This document shows positions 15,953 to 24,476 of a stretch of DNA of 64,000 nucleotides, piece by piece (within the stretch, counting starts at the first letter, position 1; the number at the start of each line of letters is the position of its first letter). The notes beneath the pieces were generated by a model, which searched no databases, was not told the origin of the DNA, and worked only from the letters and a program-made list of their open reading frames with translations. Source of the DNA: Oceanospirillum sp048264105 (lineage in GTDB: Bacteria > Pseudomonadota > Gammaproteobacteria > Pseudomonadales > Halomonadaceae). The stretch spans positions 1-64,000 of the forward strand of contig JBLXDJ010000010.1 in the NCBI GenBank assembly GCA_048264105.1, written 5' to 3'. Made by a program: the position numbers and the translations under genes.

Positions 15953-17002
15953 TTGCAAGCCAGCCAGCCAGGAATGACCAAAAATCCCGCGACAAAAAAC
16001 CGGCCAAAGCGCTACGGCTTTTTGCTGGTGCCGAACTATTCGCTTATCGCCTTTTCGTCTGCGATTGAGCCGCTGCGTATGGCGAACTGGATTACCGGTG
16101 ATGATCTCTACGAAACCACACTGATCAGCCATGATGGCGAGGCGGTGGCCAGTAGTTTTGGTGTTCAGACACTGGTGGATCATAGCTTGGATGACCTGCC
16201 TGAGCTGGATGCCATTTTCGTCTGTGGAGCCAGCCCCATCGCCCGAACCGGTAATGATGCCATTATCGCCTGGCTGCGTCAGCAACGGGGCAATCAAATG
16301 GCGATTGGCGGCATCGGTACAGGCTCCTATATTCTCGCCTGCGCGGGCCTGCTGAACAACCATAAAGCGACAATCCACTGGTGGGATATCGACAGTCTGC
16401 GGGAAGACTTTCCTCATACTCAGGTCACCAACAACCTGTTTGAGATCGACAACAAACGCTACACCTGCAGCGGTGGTACTGCTGCAATGGATATGATGCT
16501 GTTTCTGATCCGCCAGCAGCATGGTATGGATCTGGCGGCCTCGATCTCGGAACAGTTTGTCTGTGAACGGATGCGAACCGGTGATGACCCGCAACGTATT
16601 CCGCTGAAAACCCGTATCGGTGTCAGCCAGCCTAAGCTGATCGAAGCGGTTCAGCTGATCGAAGCGAACATCGAAGAACCCTTAAGCGCCGATGATCTTG
16701 CCCGCCATGTGGGGGTTTCCCGACGCCATCTGGAACGTCTCTTCAAGAAACATCTGCAAACCGTGCCGTCCAAATACTATCTGGAACTGCGACTGGAACA
16801 CGCCCGCAAATTGTTGCGTCAAACGGACAAACCGATCCTTCAGGTGGGGCTTTCCTGCGGTTTTGCCAGTGCCTCTTATTTCAGCACCGCCTACCGCAAC
16901 CATTACGGCCTGACGCCCCGGGAAGAGCGTAAACGTCTGCAGGAGCAGGAAGCTAACGCCAACCCGCATCCGGTGGTGACTCAGCGCTCCCAGCTGATCT
17001 GA
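15953..17002 (+). CDS. GlxA-type transcriptional regulator (GATase1-like plus AraC HTH)
   Basis: A 349-residue regulator. The N-terminal half (about 20-190) is a DJ-1/PfpI-like ligand domain starting RYGFLLVPNYSLIAFSSAIE. The C-terminal AraC DNA-binding domain contains LARHVGVSRRHLERLFKKHL and GLSCGFASASYFSTAYRNHYG. A TTG start at 15953 is chosen because AGGAGA lies 8 bases upstream; an ATG seven codons later has no spaced ribosome site. Relatives include P. aeruginosa ArgR, GbdR and CdhR, which sense arginine, glycine betaine/dimethylglycine or carnitine. The divergent aminotransferase hints at amino-acid catabolism. Confidence 0.85.
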   Translation: MQASQPGMTKNPATKNRPKRYGFLLVPNYSLIAFSSAIEPLRMANWITGDDLYETTLISHDGEAVASSFGVQTLVDHSLDDLPELDAIFVCGASPIARTGNDAIIAWLRQQRGNQMAIGGIGTGSYILACAGLLNNHKATIHWWDIDSLREDFPHTQVTNNLFEIDNKRYTCSGGTAAMDMMLFLIRQQHGMDLAASISEQFVCERMRTGDDPQRIPLKTRIGVSQPKLIEAVQLIEANIEEPLSADDLARHVGVSRRHLERLFKKHLQTVPSKYYLELRLEHARKLLRQTDKPILQVGLSCGFASASYFSTAYRNHYGLTPREERKRLQEQEANANPHPVVTQRSQLI

Positions 17003-17154
17003 TTCACTCAAGCCTGTGCACACGGCCTCTTTATCTGAGACTCAACGCGCGGATTCCCGGTCGTTGCCTCGACAGGCTGGAGCATATCCTCTACATTTGG
17101 CTTCTGTTGCGATCTTGCTACCCCTTTAATCTTTTCAAATCAAAAGGATCTGTC

Positions 17155-18837
17155 GTGTTGCGCACGCCTTCATCACTGCTTGTTTCCGTACTGGCCCTCA
17201 CCACGCTATTAACCGGCTGTGTTGGCATCCAGCCAAAGGCCAATCCCTCATACAGCGTTGAGCAGATCCCGTTTCGGGATGACAATTTTAAAGCCTGCGT
17301 TCTGGAACAAGGCATCTCCGATCCGGCAAAAATCACTCAGCTGGACTGCAGCCTGAGAAATATTCAGTCCGCCGATGAGCTGTTTTACTTCCCCAATCTT
17401 GAGCAACTGGATCTGGGGCTGAACGAGATCAGCTGGCTGGATCTGAGAGCTAATACCAAGCTGAAGAATCTTAAGGTATTCCCAAGCAGCTATCTGAAGG
17501 CCGCCAAGTTCAGCCAGTACCCGCAACTGACACATCTCTCCCTTGACGGTCTTGATGGCGATATCGCCGTTGATGCCTTTGCCGCCATGCCGGTACTGGA
17601 GGAGGTGACGCTGGGCTTTGAGAACCTGACAGCGCTGGAAATTGAACAACCCAAGCTGCGAAAGCTCAGCTTTATCAACACCAAATCCCTGAAGAAACTT
17701 TATCTGTACACACCGGAACTGGAAGACTTTTACAGTGACCGTTCACAGATCAAATGGCTGGATCTGAGCAGCACGCAAAAGCTGGTCAGCCTTGAGGTAC
17801 GCAAAGCCCCTCTGCAAAGGCTGACACTGGATGAACAGCCCAACCTGAAAAAGCTCTGGCTGCAGGAAGGCCAGCTGAAAGAAGTGAACCTAGGCGCAAC
17901 ACCTAAACTGAAACAGCTGGTCATCAGCCGCCACCAGCTTGAGTCTATCGACCTGAGTCAGGCGCCTGCACTGCAGGAGATCGATCTGGATCATAACCAG
18001 CTGACAGCGCTGGATCTGAACGCCCAACGTAATCTGACGCGCCTGTACGTTAAAAATAACCCTTTGCCGGATCTGTACGGGGAACTGGGTAACAGCAGCC
18101 TTTTTCTCTACTGTATTGATGCCAATACACTGGACTACACCGTTGAAGTCTTCAGCCTAAACTGTCGAACCGGTAGCGACCTGAAAGCGGATGCCTTTAA
18201 ACCTCTGAATAACCTGCGTCGTCTGATTCTGCGTTTGCCGAAGGGTGTGGATAAACTGGATCTGAGTCACCAGACCGGTCTGGAAATACTGGATATCAGC
18301 AGCAACAACCGTTCACTGAAGCAACTGAAAGTACCTGCCAGCCCTTATCTGACAGAGATTGACCTGGATGATAACCAACTTGAAAAGATCGACCTGCCGG
18401 AGCTGCCAGCTCTGGAGGAGCTGGATCTGCTGGGCAATCGGCTGACCGAGGTTGAACTGAGAACGTTTCCTAAGCTGAAAGAGCTCTCTCTGACACGCAA
18501 CCCACTGAAAAGTGTGCAGGTCGCGCCTCAGCCAAATCTGGAGATTCTCTTTATCAACCAAACGCCACTCAAGACCCTTAAGCTGACCGACCAACCTAAG
18601 CTCGAACGTCTGATTTTGAGTGTCGGCGAGTTCCGGAAACTGGAACTGGATCTTCCAGCATTAAAACTGCTGGACCTGCGCTGGAATAACGACCTGAAAC
18701 CGGAAAACAAACACTACAGCCACGCAACCAAACTGGCGTTAAACCTGCCAACCACTCAGCCAGAGCCGGAAACACAGGAAGCTCAGCCTGAAGCAGAGAC
18801 ACAGACAGAGGCAGATCAACCCATGGCCGCCAACTAA
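17155..18837 (+). CDS. Leucine-rich-repeat lipoprotein
   Basis: A lipoprotein of about 560 residues. The GTG at 17155 is chosen because AAAGGA lies 7 bases upstream and it places a signal peptide at the N-terminus with the lipobox LLTGC (Cys22). Nearly all the mature part is leucine-rich repeats of the LxxLxLxxNxLxxLDL kind, for example LEQLDLGLNEISWLDL and LQEIDLDHNQLTALDL. The tail after the repeats is rich in Glu, Pro and Gln. The protein should be anchored in the outer or inner membrane facing the periplasm or outside. The partner is unknown; such proteins often bind other proteins. It stands alone between two terminators or gaps. Confidence 0.85.
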   Translation: MLRTPSSLLVSVLALTTLLTGCVGIQPKANPSYSVEQIPFRDDNFKACVLEQGISDPAKITQLDCSLRNIQSADELFYFPNLEQLDLGLNEISWLDLRANTKLKNLKVFPSSYLKAAKFSQYPQLTHLSLDGLDGDIAVDAFAAMPVLEEVTLGFENLTALEIEQPKLRKLSFINTKSLKKLYLYTPELEDFYSDRSQIKWLDLSSTQKLVSLEVRKAPLQRLTLDEQPNLKKLWLQEGQLKEVNLGATPKLKQLVISRHQLESIDLSQAPALQEIDLDHNQLTALDLNAQRNLTRLYVKNNPLPDLYGELGNSSLFLYCIDANTLDYTVEVFSLNCRTGSDLKADAFKPLNNLRRLILRLPKGVDKLDLSHQTGLEILDISSNNRSLKQLKVPASPYLTEIDLDDNQLEKIDLPELPALEELDLLGNRLTEVELRTFPKLKELSLTRNPLKSVQVAPQPNLEILFINQTPLKTLKLTDQPKLERLILSVGEFRKLELDLPALKLLDLRWNNDLKPENKHYSHATKLALNLPTTQPEPETQEAQPEAETQTEADQPMAAN

Positions 18838-18870
18838 ACCGGCAAAGAAAAAACAGAATACCAGAACAGG

Positions 18871-18896
18871 AAAAGCCAGCATCGATGCTGGCTTTT
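18871..18896. terminator. Perfect bidirectional terminator
   Basis: A continuous 26-base palindrome with arms AAAAGCCAGCATC and GATGCTGGCTTTT. It separates the converging leucine-rich-repeat and small lipoprotein genes and can stop transcripts from both sides. Confidence 0.85.
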
Positions 18897-18922
18897 CAGT
18901 TATCGGCGATTAATCCCTGTGA

Positions 18923-19114
18923 CTACTGCTGGTCCAGCTCACGGAACGCGTTGTCCGCATCACGACGTAACTGTTGCTCCTGCTGACTGGCTTTCTGCTC
19001 ACGCGCCATCTCAGCTTCTGCCTTTGCACGGGCATAATCCTCCGCCGCAGAAGAGCAACCGGCCAGCAAAACAGCCCCGGACAGAACCAACCCTAAACCC
19101 AAAGAACGAACCAT
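18923..19114 (-). CDS. Small lipoprotein, 63 residues
   Basis: A short gene with strong support: AGGAGG four bases before the ATG, and a signal peptide with lipobox LLAGC (Cys20). The mature part (about 44 residues) is highly charged and predicted helical, with a run of Ala, Glu, Lys, Arg and Gln, reminiscent of Lpp-like or entericidin-sized outer-membrane lipoproteins. No family is recognised. It is transcribed toward the shared terminator at 18871-18896. Confidence 0.75.
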   Translation of the reverse strand: MVRSLGLGLVLSGAVLLAGCSSAAEDYARAKAEAEMAREQKASQQEQQLRRDADNAFRELDQQ

Positions 19115-19257
19115 ATAACCTCCTGTCTCTGAATATATGAGCCATCATTTTCCGGCTCACTCTTTTTGCTTAACGGTGGTTATAAACAACGAAACCTCAT
19201 CTGTCATCCAAATATGTCAGTACTTTATGGTTTAATTCACAATCGGGATAATAGCCA

Positions 19258-20871
19258 TTAACCGCAAGGGTTCAGAATCAGTTCTGCCGCTTTACTGGCG
19301 ATAGCCAATGTCGCCGCCGTGGTATTGCCGCTGACCAGATTCGGCATGACCGACGCATCAACAACTCTCAGATTATCCATACCGTGAACCTTTAACTGGT
19401 GATCCACCACCGCACCTTTGCCGCTGCCCATTTTGCAGGTGCCTACGGGATGATAGATGCTTTCGGCAAACTGTCGGATATAAGCCTCTTTGTCCTTCTG
19501 GCTATGGCAGGTCTTTCCCGGACGCCATTCGTATTTTCCGAAGCGACTGATTCCCGGCTGATTCAACAGTTCACGGGCGCTATCCAAAGCCCGCACCATA
19601 CCCTTCAGATCCTCACCTTCGGCATCACTTAGGTAGTTGGGCTGAAGTAGCGGTGCATCCTGTGGCCGGTCAGATCTCAGCCCCACATAACCACGGCTTT
19701 TTGGTCTGAGTAAACACGCCCTTAGGGTATAACCAAAATGCCGGATCGTTGGTGCCAGGTTGAGGCCGTGATCCACTTCCAATGCTGGCAAAAAATGATG
19801 CTGCACATCCGGCCGGCTCTGCTCAGAATCTGTCGTCAGAAAGGCTCCTGCTTCTGCAAAGTTAGACGTCAGCACACCTTTTCGTTTGCGGTAATCGAGC
19901 AAACCTTTAATGCCCCTTGGCCAGAACACGGGGTTCAGAGAAACCGCTTTACAGCCCTTTTCTAACCAGCTGACGCTGATATCAAGATGATCCTGCAGAT
20001 TACGTCCAACACCTTCCAGAGGGTGACGAACACTTATGCCCTGCTGACTTAATTCATTCTCAGGCCCAATGCCGGACAGCATCAGCAGCTGAGGGGTGTG
20101 CAGTGCTCCGGCAGATAAAATAACCTCACCATTAACCGGCAAGTAGATATCCTGTCCCGCCACCTGATAATACACGCCACACACTCGGCTGTTTCTGAGC
20201 TTTAACCGCTGCACCTGCGCTTTGGTAATAATAGTCAGATTGCTGCGCTCACGAGCCGGTTCCAGAAATGCTCTGGCACTGCTGCAACGACTGCCGTCTC
20301 GCTGCATCACCTGATAAGCCCCAACACCCCACTGACTTGCACCGTTGAAGTCATGGTTCAGCGGCAAACCCAGTTGCTGTCCCGCCCGAAGATAAGCCTC
20401 TGATAGTGGATTAAACGTACGCAAGGCCTGTACCGATAGTTCGCCACCTACGCCATGCCATCGGTCTGCACCCGTCTCGAAATCTTCCATCGCCTTAAAG
20501 TGCGGCAGTAATCCCTGATAGTGCCAGTCGTGCTGAATATCACTGTTGAAACTCTCAGCCCAGAGATCAAAGTCTTCCGGCTGTCCCCGGGTATAGCACA
20601 TGGCATTGATGGAACTGCTGCCCCCCAGAGTTTTACCCCTCGGCCAGAACAGACGACGTTGATTCAACTCTTTTTGAGGTTCGGTATAAAACTCCCAGTT
20701 AAGACGCTTGCTGCGCATCAGTGCCAGAATACCGGCAGGGATATGAATGAGAGGGCTGGAATCAGCAGCGCCTGCTTCCAGAAGGGTTACTTGGCTGGAG
20801 GGATCGCGACTGAGTCGCTCGGCCAACAGGCAGCCTGCAGCACCGCCACCGACAATGACATAATCCGTCAT
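19258..20871 (-). CDS. GMC-family FAD oxidoreductase (choline/alcohol dehydrogenase-like)
   Basis: A 537-residue glucose-methanol-choline oxidoreductase. The FAD-binding start is DYVIVGGGAAGCLLAERLS with LLEAG, the second motif GGSSSINAMCYTRGQPEDFD follows, and the active-site pair is the histidine in YHPVGTCKMG and the asparagine near VSGNTTAATLA. It is close to BetA and to alkanol dehydrogenases; no betaine aldehyde dehydrogenase or BetI lies next to it, so choline is not assured. It is separated from the DUF1338 gene by about 195 bases with a terminator, so it is probably transcribed on its own. Confidence 0.82.
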   Translation of the reverse strand: MTDYVIVGGGAAGCLLAERLSRDPSSQVTLLEAGAADSSPLIHIPAGILALMRSKRLNWEFYTEPQKELNQRRLFWPRGKTLGGSSSINAMCYTRGQPEDFDLWAESFNSDIQHDWHYQGLLPHFKAMEDFETGADRWHGVGGELSVQALRTFNPLSEAYLRAGQQLGLPLNHDFNGASQWGVGAYQVMQRDGSRCSSARAFLEPARERSNLTIITKAQVQRLKLRNSRVCGVYYQVAGQDIYLPVNGEVILSAGALHTPQLLMLSGIGPENELSQQGISVRHPLEGVGRNLQDHLDISVSWLEKGCKAVSLNPVFWPRGIKGLLDYRKRKGVLTSNFAEAGAFLTTDSEQSRPDVQHHFLPALEVDHGLNLAPTIRHFGYTLRACLLRPKSRGYVGLRSDRPQDAPLLQPNYLSDAEGEDLKGMVRALDSARELLNQPGISRFGKYEWRPGKTCHSQKDKEAYIRQFAESIYHPVGTCKMGSGKGAVVDHQLKVHGMDNLRVVDASVMPNLVSGNTTAATLAIASKAAELILNPCG

Positions 20872-21006
20872 GAGTTGTTTGATCTCTTGCGTCGTTATTG
20901 TTTTTGTTTTACCTGCCCGTTAAATCGGAGCAAATCCGGGTCATCACGTCAGATTAGACAAAGCGCAAGAAAAAATCAAACAGTCGTTTGAATTCTAACA
21001 AGATCC

Positions 21007-21037
21007 AAAAAAGCCGAACACTAGGGTCCGGCTTTTT
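21007..21037 (-). terminator. Terminator after the DUF1338 gene
   Basis: A stem GCCG-AC/GT-CGGC with one mismatch is bordered by six A on the left and five T on the right, so it can act leftward after the DUF1338 gene. Confidence 0.7.
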
Positions 21038-21066
21038 GCTGCGCAAACTTAATATGGATGGGGAAA

Positions 21067-21882
21067 TCAGGCAGCGCTGGTAGATTCAAAAATTTTATCG
21101 GCGTTTGCTTCAATAAAGCCCTGATACACCTCGCCGTCTGCATTGGGATAACGCAGTGCAAATTCGTAGAAGCAGGTCGGGATTTCATAGGTCTCGTCTC
21201 CGGCAAACTCAACCGGTTGACGGTCTGCCATCGTCGAGCCCTGCTCCAGCAGGGCGGCAGGCGTGCCTTTCACTTCGCCGCCGGATGTGTTGACCGCATA
21301 ACCAGCTTCCTTAACACGATCCAGTACACGCTGAATCTGCGCCGTATCTTTCAGTTCCGCCACACTCTTCAGATGGTTGATGCTGACAGTGAAGTGGTTA
21401 ACGCGAATACCGATCGCCAACAACCAGGCACCGTATTCTGTTTCCTGCATCAGGGTTTTGTAATCCTCAAAGCTTGGCGCACTCCAGTGACGGGCAGACC
21501 AGAACACACTCTGATCAACAGGCTTTGACGTAATCTCAGCGGTGTATTTGGCCAGAATATTCTGAGCCGATTCACTCAGCTGCTCGGTCAGCAGCTCAGA
21601 GATAAAAATCTTAGGTACAGAGGAATCCGGATGGATATAGCTGCGGGCACGCAGTTTTTTGGCTTTAAACTGATACTCATCCTGCAGGCTGTAGCCCATC
21701 GCCAGCACCAGAGGTTCCAGGTTATCCAGCTGCAAAGGGGTATGAGCAAAAGTACGGAAGGCCACATGATCATTGATCACCTCACCATCGGTGGCTTCAA
21801 AGACCTTACGGATCACCTCCGCCTGAGGTGTAATGGAGATGTAGTCCTGCCAAAGATTGTCAAAAAACTGTACCGGATTCAT
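21067..21882 (-). CDS. DUF1338 protein (2-oxoadipate dioxygenase/decarboxylase type, short form)
   Basis: A 271-residue DUF1338 protein. The best-studied member, HglS/YdcJ, is an iron enzyme that turns 2-oxoadipate into D-2-hydroxyglutarate in lysine catabolism; it is much longer (about 450 residues). Here the motif DHVAFRTF keeps the H-x3-R pair of the active site, VNHFTVSINH offers a second histidine, and ETYEIPTCFYEFALRY offers a metal glutamate. The short length is typical of a separate branch whose substrate I do not know. A GcvA-like LysR gene lies just upstream in the same orientation. Confidence 0.75.
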   Translation of the reverse strand: MNPVQFFDNLWQDYISITPQAEVIRKVFEATDGEVINDHVAFRTFAHTPLQLDNLEPLVLAMGYSLQDEYQFKAKKLRARSYIHPDSSVPKIFISELLTEQLSESAQNILAKYTAEITSKPVDQSVFWSARHWSAPSFEDYKTLMQETEYGAWLLAIGIRVNHFTVSINHLKSVAELKDTAQIQRVLDRVKEAGYAVNTSGGEVKGTPAALLEQGSTMADRQPVEFAGDETYEIPTCFYEFALRYPNADGEVYQGFIEANADKIFESTSAA

Positions 21883-22026
21883 AAGTCACCTGGAGTCGTA
21901 CGGCTGATAGCCTTTTTGTTTTATAAACATAGTCTATTCGCAGACCTGAGACTTCACGACGATCTGCTGCTGGCTATTCTGGTGATAAATAAACCTGCCA
22001 ACAAACAAAAAAACTTAACCCCATGA

Positions 22027-22959
22027 TCAAGCAAGGCTTACTCTAACCGCTCTCGGGTGCTCTTTCAGCCAACCCTGCATCCAATCAATAAAAGCCTTAA
22101 CCCGGGTGTTTTCAGGGGCGACCTCTTTATGAACCAGCCAGTAACCCGGCATAAGAGCCGGATTCAACCGGCTGATGGGTTGTTCTCCCAAAGGCGCGAT
22201 CAGACGACCCGAGACGATGCCATCCAGTGCATCGCCGGTTGAGATCATGGCAACCCCGAGACCTCTGTTGGCGGCTTCCAGCAAACCGGCATGACTGTCC
22301 AGCGGAAGAACCTGTTGATCAACCGCCGCATCCACTTTCAGAGTATCCAGCACACGCTCCCAAAGAGAAACCGACAAAGGCGTGCATAGCAGGCGGTGAT
22401 GAATCAGATCATCGGCGCGAACAAGGGGAATACGTTCCAGCAGATCGGGGGCGCAGACGATCAGCTTGTCATCGGTCAGCAACAGCTGCTGTGACTCGAA
22501 ACCCCATTCGCCAAAGCCCCACTGTATCGCAAGATCAAGACGTTGAGCTTCAAAATCCGGAAAGGGTACAGAGGTTGAAACCTGAATCCTGCAACCGAGG
22601 TGAGCTGCCTCAAACTCAGGCAGGCGTGGTAGCAGACAGTTCACCGCAAACCAAGGGGATGAGCTGATGCGGATCGTAGGCGTCTGATGCTGATCACAAA
22701 CCTCATCCACGCCTCGTTGAATCAGCGCTAGCCCACGCTCCACATAGTCCAGCAACTGCTGGCCTGACGGGGTAACCCCGATTCCTGAGGGTTTCCGCTC
22801 AAATAACACCAGACCCAGCTGATCTTCCAGAGACTTAATCTGCAGACTGACCGCTTGCGGGGTAATAAAAAGCTGCTCAGCGGCATACTTAAAACTGCCT
22901 AAGCGGGCAGCGACGGCGAAAATTTGAAGGGCGCGTAAGGATGGCGGGTGTTTAGGCAT
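22027..22959 (-). CDS. LysR-family regulator, GcvA-like
   Basis: A 310-residue LysR regulator. The N-terminal helix-turn-helix reads SLRALQIFAVAARLGSFKYA then LFITPQAVSLQIKSLEDQLG; the C-terminal part is the periplasmic-binding-like effector domain. The recognition sequence is of the GcvA subgroup. It is followed 144 bases later, in the same direction, by the DUF1338 gene, which is a plausible target. An unusual set of 17-bp repeats lies directly upstream of the start codon. Confidence 0.85.
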   Translation of the reverse strand: MPKHPPSLRALQIFAVAARLGSFKYAAEQLFITPQAVSLQIKSLEDQLGLVLFERKPSGIGVTPSGQQLLDYVERGLALIQRGVDEVCDQHQTPTIRISSSPWFAVNCLLPRLPEFEAAHLGCRIQVSTSVPFPDFEAQRLDLAIQWGFGEWGFESQQLLLTDDKLIVCAPDLLERIPLVRADDLIHHRLLCTPLSVSLWERVLDTLKVDAAVDQQVLPLDSHAGLLEAANRGLGVAMISTGDALDGIVSGRLIAPLGEQPISRLNPALMPGYWLVHKEVAPENTRVKAFIDWMQGWLKEHPRAVRVSLA

Positions 22960-22982
22960 AACGGATTAACCTGATAGGAGCT

Positions 22983-23056
22983 CTGGCAGGTGGAGGTCAT
23001 GTGAATACTATCACCTACCAAGTACTATCACCCGCCAAATACTGTCACCTGCCAGA
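22983..23056. repeat. Three 17-bp tandem repeats with an inverted flank
   Basis: Units TACTATCACCTACCAAG, TACTATCACCCGCCAAA and TACTGTCACCTGCCAGA (23006-23056) are contiguous. The sequence CTGGCAGGTG at 22983-22992 is the exact reverse complement of CACCTGCCAG at 23046-23055 in the last unit, so the array can fold back. It lies between the LysR start and the purA terminator. Confidence 0.8.
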
Positions 23057-23061
23057 ACGTA

Positions 23062-23091
23062 AAAAACCCGATGTTTTCACATCGGGTTTTT
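23062..23091 (-). terminator. Terminator after purA
   Basis: A stem ACCCGATGT/ACATCGGGT with a TTTC loop is flanked by A and T runs. It lies 31 bases beyond the purA stop codon and can act in both directions. Confidence 0.9.
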
Positions 23092-23122
23092 CTTACCGTA
23101 ACGGCGGGTACTTCGCTTGAGA

Positions 23123-24418
23123 TTAAGCTTTGTACGGGTCGCGCAGTACGATGGTCTCTTCACGATCCGGGCCGGTAGAAACGATATCAACCGGTGCACC
23201 AACCTGCTCTTCCAGGAAGGCAACGTAGTCACGTGCAGCCTGTGGCAGTTGGTCCATGGTTTTAGCACCAACAGTAGACTCAGTCCAGCCAGGCATCTCA
23301 ACGTATACCGGCTCAACATCACCGAATGCAGACGCATCAACCGGCAGATCCACCAGAGTACCGTCTTTCAGTTTGTAATGAGTACAAACTTTGATGGTTT
23401 CCAGACCATCCAGTACGTCCAGTTTGGTCAGGCAGATACCGGAAATGGAGTTAACCTGAACAGAATAACGCAGGGCTACGGCATCAAACCAACCACAACG
23501 GCGTGAGCGGCCTGTGGTCGTACCGAACTCGTGACCTTTGGTCGCCAGGTGCTCGCCGCAGCTGTCAAACAGCTCTGTCGGGAAAGGACCGGAACCAACA
23601 CGGGTGGTGTAAGCCTTGGTGATACCCAGAATGTAATCCAGATACAGAGGACCAAAACCGGAACCGGTTGCTGCACCACCAGCAGTAGTATTAGAGCTGG
23701 TTACAAAAGGGTAAGTACCATGGTCGATATCCAGCAGGGAACCCTGTGCACCTTCGAACATGATGTTGTCACCGTTCTTACGGTAAGCGTGCAGTGCGCT
23801 GGTTGCATCGCAAACCATTGGACGCAGCTCTTCAGCCATCGCTTTACAATCTGCGATCACTTTGTCTGCATCAACCGGCTCTTCTTTGTAATAAGATTCG
23901 ATCATGAAGTTGTGGTAAGCCACGATGTCACGCACTTTCGCTTCAAACAGCTCAGCGTTCATCATGTCACCCAGACGCAGACCACGACGGGCTACTTTAT
24001 CTTCATACGCAGGACCGATACCGCGACCGGTTGTACCGATCTTATCAGCGCCACGAGCCGTTTCACGGGCCAGATCAAGACGTACATGGTATTCCAGAAT
24101 CAGCGGGCATGATGCACTCAGGCGCAGACGGTCACGTACCGGTACACCTCGCTCTTCCAGCATGCGGATCTCTTTTAACAGAGCATCAGGAGCCAGAACA
24201 ACACCATTGCCGATAATGCAATTGACGTTTTCGCGCAGGATGCCTGAAGGGATCAGGTGCAGCGCGGTTTTTTCGCCATTTACCACAAGTGTGTGGCCGG
24301 CGTTGTGGCCGCCCTGAAAACGGACAACTGCAGCAGCAGATTCTGTTAACAGATCAACTACTTTACCCTTACCTTCGTCACCCCATTGGGTGCCCAGTAC
24401 TACGACGTTTTTACCCAT
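23123..24418 (-). CDS. purA: Adenylosuccinate synthetase
   Basis: A 431-residue enzyme making adenylosuccinate from IMP, aspartate and GTP in AMP synthesis. The start MGKNVVVLGTQWGDEGKGK at 24418 is chosen from the family; an upstream in-frame ATG adds six residues. Other motifs are GGHNAGHTLV, GTTGRGIGPAYEDK and the GTP-base site near SNTTAGGAATGSG. It follows hisZ by 58 bases, as in Pseudomonas, and ends at a strong terminator. Confidence 0.97.
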   Translation of the reverse strand: MGKNVVVLGTQWGDEGKGKVVDLLTESAAAVVRFQGGHNAGHTLVVNGEKTALHLIPSGILRENVNCIIGNGVVLAPDALLKEIRMLEERGVPVRDRLRLSASCPLILEYHVRLDLARETARGADKIGTTGRGIGPAYEDKVARRGLRLGDMMNAELFEAKVRDIVAYHNFMIESYYKEEPVDADKVIADCKAMAEELRPMVCDATSALHAYRKNGDNIMFEGAQGSLLDIDHGTYPFVTSSNTTAGGAATGSGFGPLYLDYILGITKAYTTRVGSGPFPTELFDSCGEHLATKGHEFGTTTGRSRRCGWFDAVALRYSVQVNSISGICLTKLDVLDGLETIKVCTHYKLKDGTLVDLPVDASAFGDVEPVYVEMPGWTESTVGAKTMDQLPQAARDYVAFLEEQVGAPVDIVSTGPDREETIVLRDPYKA

Positions 24419-24476
24419 TACTGCTTTCTCATTCACTCGAACTCAGACTGTAAACAGTCTCGCCCATGCAGGCTGA

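Noticed and set aside
19258..20871. Naming the GMC oxidoreductase BetA
   Set aside because: No betB, betI or choline transporter lies beside it, and the motifs are shared by many alcohol dehydrogenases.
22983..23056. Short repeats considered as a CRISPR array
   Set aside because: The units are only 17 bp and contiguous, with no spacers and no cas genes in the window.
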